A stretch of DNA of 64,000 nt, taken from the NCBI RefSeq assembly GCF_009389715.1, contig NW_024067676.1:1369501-1433500 (forward strand). The letters run 5' to 3'. The stretch comes from Phoenix dactylifera. Lineage: Eukaryota > Streptophyta > Magnoliopsida > Arecales > Arecaceae. The notes below the pieces were generated by a model. That model was not told the DNA's origin and did no database searches. It saw only the letters and a program-made list of their open reading frames with translations. The translations under genes and the position numbers were made by a program. Position 1 is the first letter of the stretch. Each line of letters begins with the position of its first letter. Below, in pieces: positions 55,946 to 64,000 of the stretch.

Positions 55946-57011
55946 AAGGCCTTTGTCTTAACACTACTAAAGTAAATGAATTTCTCTTACCAAAAAAATA
56001 AAAAGAAAAAAAATCGTGCACCAAAATACAACATCCATTCAGATTATTTAACATTGTTATCTGTCATTGTATTACCAAAAAAAATGCATAAGCCTCACCA
56101 TCTTCCTCTCTATATGGTACCTGTTTAAGAGAACCAATGATGAGCAAACAATATCATTGATTTTAAATTTTTTTTAAAAAAAACACAACTCAAAACAATC
56201 TACTAGCCTTTGTCTTTACAAACAAATTCAAGAATTAACCAAATGAAAGTACTGATTCTTGCTTTTAAAAGACAAGATAATCTACTAATGATCATAGACA
56301 CATGGTACAATTTCATTTTAGTTTGGACACATGAGAGAGAAGAGAAAAGAAGAAAAAGAAGAGAAGAGCACTCTTGTTTCCATACACAAGAGAGAAAAAC
56401 AATTATTTTATCTTCAATAGCGAATTTTATCTTCAAATCTTTTTATTTTTTTAGAGAGAAAAAATTATAATTTTCGAGACAAATAACTTCTCTATCCTCT
56501 CCTTTTTTTTTCTTTTTTTTCTTTGCATTTCTCAATCCAAGTAGAGTAAGTCTGTTGGCACAAAGAACCAGATAAGAATAACCACAGTCAAGGAGAATCC
56601 ACAGAAACACTGCCCATATATTTGCAATCTTATACACAAAACAATTATATTTATTCATAGAGGGAGAAAGATAACTCATAACACAAAAATAGAAAAAGAA
56701 AGTTGAATCTAATGAATGTCCTTCTTATTGTTACTCTTAAGTACAACTCCTACATTTCTCTCTTTCTTTTTTTTCCTTTTATGCAAACATTTCTCCAGCG
56801 GAATCCAGCGATCTATTACCGTATCCTGCCACGGATTCAATGCATTTGGACGACACGCAACAGGATCACAGAAAAGACCGAAATAGCCTCAGGCTTCCAG
56901 GAGCCTTCCGCGCTTATTCCTCCACCACAAAAAAAAACAAGGAGGGCATTTTCGTCTAAACAAGAGACAAACCCACGCTTGTTTCTCAAAACCATGGGCT
57001 CCTCCCCGCTC
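55946..57011. other. Region downstream of the FLZ gene
   Basis: Low-complexity AT-rich sequence with A-runs and a GAAGAGAAAAGAAG patch (56336-56370). The part close to 57011 is the likely 3' UTR of the FLZ gene. The plus-strand ORF 56703-57239 is antisense to the FLZ coding sequence and is rejected. Confidence 0.4.
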
Positions 57012-57553
57012 TCAGTACGCGAAGCTGCCGGCCACCGCCGGCCCCTTCTCGGCCACCCGCCCCCGGTGACGCGCCGCCGCCGCTCCGCCTCTCTCGATGG
57101 CGGTGGAGGCGGCGGCGGCGGCGGCGGCAGCGAGGGAGCAGTTGTCCCTCCTCCCGCTCTCCTCGTCCATGAATATCTGCTTGCACCGGCACTCCACGCT
57201 ACAAAACGCCCTGTCACCTCTACAGTAAAAATATTATAAAAAAAGCATTTTAGAGAGAGAAGAGCTTGTATTCCCAAAATACCAACGTGGAGGGCCGAGT
57301 GGGAAAGAGGATAAGGGAATGGAAGGCATGCTCACCTATACATGTAGATGTCCTTCCCTTCTTCGAGTCTTTTGCGGCAGAGGTAGCAGAATTCCAGGAA
57401 AGGGCTTGTGGGGAAGGAGGAAGGGGAGGGAGGGGGGATGGGAGGAGGAATGGAGGAGAGAGAAAAGTTTCTAAGGATGGAGGTCTTGCTGAGGATTTGG
57501 GTGTTTCTAGGGAGGTTCTTCTGGGCTTCCAAAAGAACGCTCAAACCTGCCAT
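57012..57553 (-). CDS. FCS-like zinc finger (FLZ/DUF581) protein, two exons
   Basis: Exon 1 is 57336-57553 (ATG at 57551-57553), exon 2 is 57012-57219, with a 116-bp GTGAGC...TGTAG intron. The join gives 141 aa, a normal size for the family. The FLZ domain covers residues about 53-97: FLEFCYLC (C56, C59), [20 protein letters not shown] (C79, C83), then KQIFMDEE. The spacing C-x2-C-x19-C-S-x2-C fits the family, and the intron falls inside the domain right after YMY. The N-terminus is Ser/Pro-rich. After the domain comes an eight-alanine run (103-110) coded by a GCC/GGC triplet repeat, then a basic Ala/Arg-rich tail ending AGSFAY. FLZ proteins bind SnRK1 kinase subunits and act as plant-specific adaptors in energy and stress signalling. 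The motif is intact, so the gene is probably active. Confidence 0.9.
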
Positions 57554-60500
57554 CTAAAGCTATCCTCCTCTTCTTCTTCTTTTCTTCTGAGGAAGCGAGA
57601 AGGGTGGCGAGAGGGTGGGTTTTAAAGGAAGAGGCTTTGTCTGGTGCTCCGCAGGCACCGGTTTAGGTGGTGGACTCAGATGGTTAATGAAGGGATATGG
57701 TCACTCCCGGTGAACGTCCATTCTGCGTGGTTTGTTTGGACCATGGAGAGTTCTCCAAATAGTGAAGGAAACGTGTGTGAAACCTTCGTTGATAAATGCA
57801 GGGTTAAAAAAGAGGCTGTGGCACCTGGTTTTCCAATGGTTCATGCATCATGTATCACCCTTGTATTGCATGTTTCAGCATTCATTTTCATTTTCTCCAT
57901 AGCATTATTTTTGGGGTATTTTTTTGGTTTTGCTTATAAGTAGTTTGGAGCATTTAATTGGAGTACGACACAATAATATATTCCGACTAGCCTTCTTTTG
58001 AGTTTTAATTTATATTTATATTAAGCCTGATGATAAATGAAGACATTGAAATAAAGCTAAAATTTGAATTATATTGCGCTTAAGATATATAGCAAACCAT
58101 GCGCTTGTACTATTATATAATTTTTTCTTCATAATATGAGGATTTCTTATGTTGGGAAATAAGTGGAGACCTTGAAACAAAGCTAGACTTTTAAATGAAA
58201 GTGGACTTGATTGTAAGCTAAAATGCTGGTTGAAAATGTGCATAGCACTATATAAATAAATGAATAAGCTAAATTAAGATGAGAAGGCATTACGATTTAC
58301 CAAAATCGTGGATATGTATTCAATGGAAGTGCAGTTGGCGGTGACATTAATTAATTATGATTCTTGAGTTATCAATTGCTATTTATTTTGCTTCTAAGAA
58401 CATTTATCATGATAAGACAGAGTTGGATACATGAATAAGCATTTATGAACCGTTGGTATAACTCCTAGCCTCCCATTAGGTATAAATTGAATTCTCTACA
58501 ATTCAAATCTAGAAATAGTTAAAGAACAAAAATATGGTGCTCAACAAAATCACTTGCTTCTTGATAAATATATATAGTTTGAAAATATGCTTGGCACAAA
58601 AGAAAAGTAGTGAAAATAGTTAATTGAAAATGAAGAGCTAGCATAATTTGTCAATAATCCACATTCTAAATCGTATAACATGTGTTTAGTTGGTGGACAA
58701 AAGTTGAGCGATGGCATTATTTTTGCTTCAAATTTTCCAATGAATATCGCTTGGCACAACAATAGGTCCAAAAGAAATTGTCATATATTATTTTTTTTTG
58801 TGAGAAAATTTAGGAGTAATCATTCCCAATTCATTTAGCTAATGAAAATATTGTGAAATCATTGTATATTTTATATGCCAATGTAACGGTGGTTGGATAT
58901 AATAGGGTAGTTAAACAGGTTTCCATTACAACTTTTAACAAAAGGTCTATTCTCTACAAGTATAATTGTATTTTTCGTTCAACTTTATGGTAATAACTAA
59001 CCTTCCATCGATTATAAAATAGAGAAAAAGCAAAATTCAAGCATTGCATTAAAAAAAACAGTATGGGTTTTTCTTTGGTTCCATTATACATTTCTAGTAG
59101 TCCTAACCTTGATTTGCAATAAGGTAAAATTATTGTTTAATTTGTTGACTAGTATAGCTAGTCAACAAGAGGAATTGATCATCTTACTAGTGCAAGTGAT
59201 CTACTATTACTTGCTTATGTGATGAATAGTTAGAGATTTTACCATTCACTTTTCTTCTCACTTTTCTCTCTCTTGCTTCTCTTCTGCTCGTTGGTATTTC
59301 CAAGCATTCATCTATACACTCCCTCCCTCTCTCTTCCACCCACTTCCACCAAACAAGGACCATCAACTATATTTGGCCATAGCTTGTTAGTGTCAAGCAA
59401 GCTACTTCAATGGTTATTGGAGACTGGAGAGGAGGTTTAGAAAGAGAGAGAGAGATGAGAAAGATGAGGAACAATTCTTGGGGTAATGTTTCTTCAATAA
59501 ATTGATATAGAAAATTGATCAAGGAGAATAGTTCATTGACAATGGGAAAGGGCTTCAAGAACTTAAATTGACTATTGTCGTGAAGATTAGATATATTTAT
59601 TATTTAGTTGGTTCTTTTCACCAGTACTTCCTTGTCATAACCAATGGTAGCCGGTTCAAAGTTTAAACTCTAGCTATCTACTTGAAAAGTATGGATGGCA
59701 AAGAAAAAGAAGGTACTTAATTATGAGGAGCATAACATAACCAACAAGAAAAATATGGACATAAATTGAATGGTTCTATTTCTATAAGGTGAAAAATGGT
59801 AGGCAATGGTATCAGTTGATTAAAATTCATCAATAAACATCCCCTTCGTACCATACCTAATTCATGCTTACTTTTGATTGTTTGCATAGAATAGTGATAT
59901 AACAATAGTATGACAAAACTAGATATCTAGAAAATTAACTGAGAATTACTACAATCGTCCTCTTATAACTTGTTAAACTCTTCTTAAGACCTTTGTCAAT
60001 CACGCCATCTGAGAGAGTCAATATTTTGGCACTCTATTGCCTAGATGACATATGTCACTTTGACATACATGCATAAATAATGAATGCTCAACCAAAAGTC
60101 GTACAAAAGGTTTATCTAGACTCCCGAACATCACATTATATGATATTTTCTTTCATATGGATCGAAACTAATAATTGAATATTTTGAGGAACAAAAAAGG
60201 CCATAAATCCCATTGTTTCAGGATTTTCATAATAACAAAATATATCTAAAATAGCAATACCCAAAAGAATTTCAAACTTTTAAATGTATAGTCTTATTTC
60301 CACTCTCCAGCTTCTCCATGTCTATTCTCTTATGCTTTCTCTTAACTTCCGATCCATGTGAGAGATATCATAATTATTTCTACAAACAAGATTTCACTAT
60401 GAAGCCTCCACCATATTGCGAGCATCAATTTTTTTACTATTTTCTCTCCAAAATAGGCCATTAGTTTTAACCTAGTGAGTGTAGTCATAACTCCAACCCT

Positions 60501-60640
60501 AAACATGAATTTTCTTGTGGTTTTTACCAATAGTGAATAATTCCTTGATGGGCGTATATATGGTTCAATGCAAGGAAGTCATTGGTAACCTCACCACAAA
60601 GAAACTCTATCCAATCTCTACTTGGCATCAGAAAGTCTAC
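57554..60640. other. Upstream of FLZ and intergenic DNA
   Basis: The first few hundred bases are the likely FLZ promoter; a CTTTAAAA-type TATA candidate lies near 57618-57626 on the minus strand. The rest is AT-rich with no recognised gene. Confidence 0.4.
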
Positions 60641-60990
60641 AGTGTGACTCAGTCATAGGTTAAGGCGAAAGGGATTGGCGAGAGGAGCAGCAGAAAGGTG
60701 CTGCGCGGGGCCCAAAACTGACCGAAAACGAAGGACGCTGGCATTAGTGGGATTCATTGATGCTTTCCGTTGCCTGCCTCCACGTGTCCGTGCCAGCTGG
60801 TCCGATTTTTGTCGTTTGTGACCTCCACCTACTTCTACCGGAACCCGAACTCTTACTCCAGGATCTGACACCCTACGCGGCGCCCTTTTCTCGTGGCGAG
60901 AACGATGGGGCCCACAGAGACGTAAGACTCCAAGATGAATTCCTACCATTCAACATCACTCACGCCGGGGGGCCCCACATCTAATGAAGA
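60641..60990. other. GC-rich island with a G-box
   Basis: About 340 bp of GC-rich, non-repetitive DNA in AT-rich surroundings. It contains CCACGTGTCC (60780-60789), a G-box/ABRE-type site. ORFs on both strands are short and unlike any family I know. It could be a promoter or a gene relic. Confidence 0.35.
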
Positions 60991-63900
60991 AATTGCTCAC
61001 TTGGACCGTAGCAATCTAATTCTTATTATTTCATCCTAATATAGATAACAAATTTTGGTGGGAATTTTTTTTTCTGAAAAGAAAGGACCACCAGCTGAGT
61101 TATTGTGAAATTTCTGGATTGTTCTTTGTTTTCATCTTGAATGAATGCTTCTTTAAATTATTTATATAAACAAATTAGTTGAAAATTTTGCTTTTTAACT
61201 TTTTTTTATAATTACCTCAAAAATTTTGCGAACCGTATACCAATGGCACTGTGCTTTTTTATTAGCAACATACCAATTCTATGGTTTATTGTTATGTAGT
61301 CCTTTCTTCTAAGTATTTATATTTATATATATTATTTAGTTTACATATTTGTAAAATTGAACATTTTTGTTAAGTTTTAATCGTCAAATTTTAACAAAAT
61401 GAATAATTTTTATATTCAAAATAAATTAATAAAATTATTTGTGCAAAAAAATTATAGCTTACATCACCTCCTATTTTACCAAAAAAATATAATTCGTAAA
61501 TAAACTATTTATAGAATTGAAAAATATTTATGAATTATACGTTACTTGCATTATATGCTTTTGCCGTAACAAACTCAAGTTGTATTTGTTGTTATTTGCT
61601 TTTTTTTTTGGGAACTTTATCGTTTATTTCTTTTATTCTTATTTTTATGTTAAAGCTTTACAAGTATTTTAGTAATTTTACTTTTATTATAGTTTTAAAG
61701 ATCTGAATAGTTGTTGAACTTTTGACGTTGTTTTTCCAATTCTAGATCTTTACCTTCAGGGTTCATTTTTTGGTGGGTAAATATCATAAGAAAATTCGTC
61801 AACTTTTTTTTACCAGCTTATCCATATTCTCACTTTTTTTTTCGCTAAGACAAGTGGATTGTACCTGACGGGTATGGATACACCCAATAATATCAAAAAA
61901 AAATTCATACTTCTCTAGGTGAAGTTATTTTTCCATAGATAATATTTACCTATAAAATGAAGAAAAAGTCTTACCTACTTAATAAATAGGGATAAGTCAT
62001 TTTTCTATCAGCCAAAAAAATATTTTTTTATTTTATTCCTAAAATACCCCTAACCCCATAATAAATATAATAATATTATAACATAATATAACGTAATATT
62101 ACTATAATACAAATTTTTTATTTTATTCCTAAAATACCCCTAACCCTAAAATAATAATAATATAGTATATAATATCTACATTATATTATATGATAATCTA
62201 GTATAATATATTATAATATACAATATAATATGTATATAATAAAGAATATTATGAAAAATATAAATAAATCTTGGTAACTTATCTAGAGCTTTTTTTTAAT
62301 ATATAAAAATAAATAAAATATTTTCTATCCGAATGTTGCTTAGAAATTACTTATCCAGAAATATATAAATTTTTGGATAAGTTTTATATATATATATATC
62401 CTCTGGATTAAGAGTTGGGTTGTGTACCAAAAAAAAAAAAAAAAAAAGTTGGGTTGGAAGTGGAGTTCCTGGTTTTGGGTCTCCTTGCATTTCCAGCTGT
62501 AGTACGAGCACTTGGGCTCCGTGTAACGCCCGCTGCATTGTTTCCGTTGAGGGGGGTAGTAGTACAAGATTCCTCGGTTTCGTGGGGTCCAAATTATGGG
62601 CCAAATGTTAAAAAATCTTGTAACCTTTTCTGGTGAAGCCCTTTTTTAGCTACCCCCGTGTCCTTTTGTACTCCCGTCAATGTCATTTCTAGTGCTCGCT
62701 TGACTTTTTTTCTTTTCTTTTCTTTTCTTTTCTTTTCTTTTTATCTTAGGATGGATGGGGTTCGAACCCCATTTCTTATTCTCTATTAGCACTAATTAAT
62801 ACTTAAACAAATGTGACTTGGTTTCGAGTTCAATGCATCTCGATTTTGAAAAAATTGAATTATATTTTAATTTTAAATATTTGGAAACTTTAAATCAATG
62901 TTTATTATTGAGTATCTCTTGAGTTTATAATCTCTAGAGAGAAAAATAAACTTTTCCTGGCAGGCATATACTTATTCTAAACGATTAGTTAGCTGGAGAT
63001 GCAGGGTGGAATTCCTATGCCGGATTAACATGATTATTATAAGTCATCATTTCGAATCTAAACTAACTTACTCTAATGTATATGTATACATATATAAATA
63101 TTAAAATTTTAAAGAAGAAAGCAATCGAATATCTTAGAGATTGAGTGTATTGAAAACTAAGATTTGAGAAAAAATATTGTATTCTATAATCCTTAGTTTT
63201 CTATAGTAATTTTTTTTGCATTGTCTCTACCTATATGGGCATAGATTAATAAATCAAACCAAATAAATATTATATATATATATTATTTCGTTATTTTTTC
63301 TACTGGATGCAACATATATGAACTTTGGAAAATGACCAATCACCTTGCAGGTCGGTGGAAAATAGTGTGGCGAAGAGCTACCAATCACATTATCCCTGAT
63401 TTTAAGGGATGATAGATGCTCATAAAATCATAGTTTATATTGTTCCTAAACTTAAGGGTTGACAAGTTCCTCAACTTTCCATAATTTGTCCCTTTTTTTT
63501 ATTTTTCTTTGATCAGACGACTCAACGTACTCTCTGTTGGTGTGCAAGTTAGCTTCAATTTACTAGAGCTGCATCCAAACAGGGCCATGCTGACTTGGTT
63601 TATCCACAAATAACCTCACATATGGAGGATGCATGAAATGGAGGGAGAAGTTGCAAGGTTGAGAGAATCATGGATCATGTTATTCCTGATTTTAGGGGAT
63701 AATATGTCCCAAGAAAGGACTACATTATCCCTAAAACTAAATGATTACGAATTCTTTGGCCTCTTTAAATTTGTTGTCCTCTTTCATGGTAGGAATCCCT
63801 GCACTTCATCTCACAAGATGCATAGATTATTATGGATAATCTAAGATTCCATGTAGGGCTCAAGACCCTGCATGGATGTCTTAAGCAACCATGCAGAAAA

Positions 63901-64000
63901 GTACATTTGATGTGGGAGAGCTCCAATTTAAGAAGGGAAAGAAAGGAGTTGGAGAGGGTTGGTCAAGTCTTTCAATCCTATTAATGATTTTTCACAAAAT
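60991..64000. other. AT-rich intergenic region
   Basis: No gene is seen. It contains TATAATATAATA-type tracts (62060-62250) similar to those in the two MITE-like elements. It also has a poly(A)-ended fragment at 61850-61908 that may be a retroposon 3' end, an A-run at 62429-62447 and a (TTTTC)n tract at 62704-62742. Confidence 0.4.
62704..62742. repeat. (TTTTC)n microsatellite
   Basis: Seven to eight tandem TTTTC units, followed by a GGGGTTCGAACCCC palindrome at 62758-62771. Confidence 0.9.

Noticed and set aside
56703..57239. 178-aa plus ORF
   Set aside because: Antisense to FLZ exon 2 and its intron; the minus strand has a conserved zinc-finger motif with correct splicing, this frame has none.
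62758..62771. GGGGTTCGAACCCC as a tRNA T-arm
   Set aside because: No acceptor stem, anticodon arm or box A in range; only a palindrome next to a microsatellite.

Overview
The window is nuclear DNA of a flowering plant, most likely a monocot. The evidence is spliced plant genes with GT-AG introns, Ty3/Gypsy elements of the Tat and Tekay types, hAT, LINE and SINE relics and AT-rich intergenic DNA. A palm is my guess; the sequence does not prove it. Two real host genes can be reconstructed exon by exon, both on the minus strand. One is an 18-exon peroxisomal multifunctional beta-oxidation protein (MFP2-like, 723 aa, 15504-28482). The other is a 2-exon FCS-like zinc-finger (FLZ, formerly DUF581) protein of 141 aa (57012-57553).

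Layout. 1-440: AT-rich flank. 446-13576: a complete 13.1-kb Tat-lineage Gypsy retrotransposon, coded on the minus strand, with apparently identical 815-bp LTRs and a GAATT target duplication. It carries an unbroken 1822-codon gag-pol (7253-12721). Between pol and the 3' LTR it carries an oppositely directed gene with introns (1796-4354 +) and two tandem arrays (46 bp x18; 121 bp x6). 13582-15503: intergenic, with a decayed tRNA-derived SINE. 15504-28482: the MFP gene, whose long introns hold a 5'-truncated Copia element and palindrome-rich repeats. 29578-31615: a dead hAT transposase gene interrupted by a 5'-truncated LINE with its own target duplication. 31616-36497: no gene seen.

36498-45993: a Tekay/Del-type chromovirus on the plus strand with 2.2-kb LTRs and a CAATA target duplication. 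Its polyprotein is cut by a few single-base indels. 45999-47803: no gene seen. 47804-51053: a 3.25-kb solo LTR with an AGATT target duplication, related in design to the preceding element's LTR. A roughly 100-bp (AT)n tract follows. 52913-53963 and 55229-55945 are two related non-autonomous DNA transposons. The FLZ gene comes next, and 57554-64000 shows no supported gene.

The host genes are not an operon and show no functional link. MFP works in fatty-acid beta-oxidation in peroxisomes; FLZ proteins are adaptors of SnRK1 signalling. The most interesting structure is the Tat element. It looks recently inserted, carries a spliced antisense gene that its own reverse transcription has not stripped of introns, and carries satellite-like arrays.
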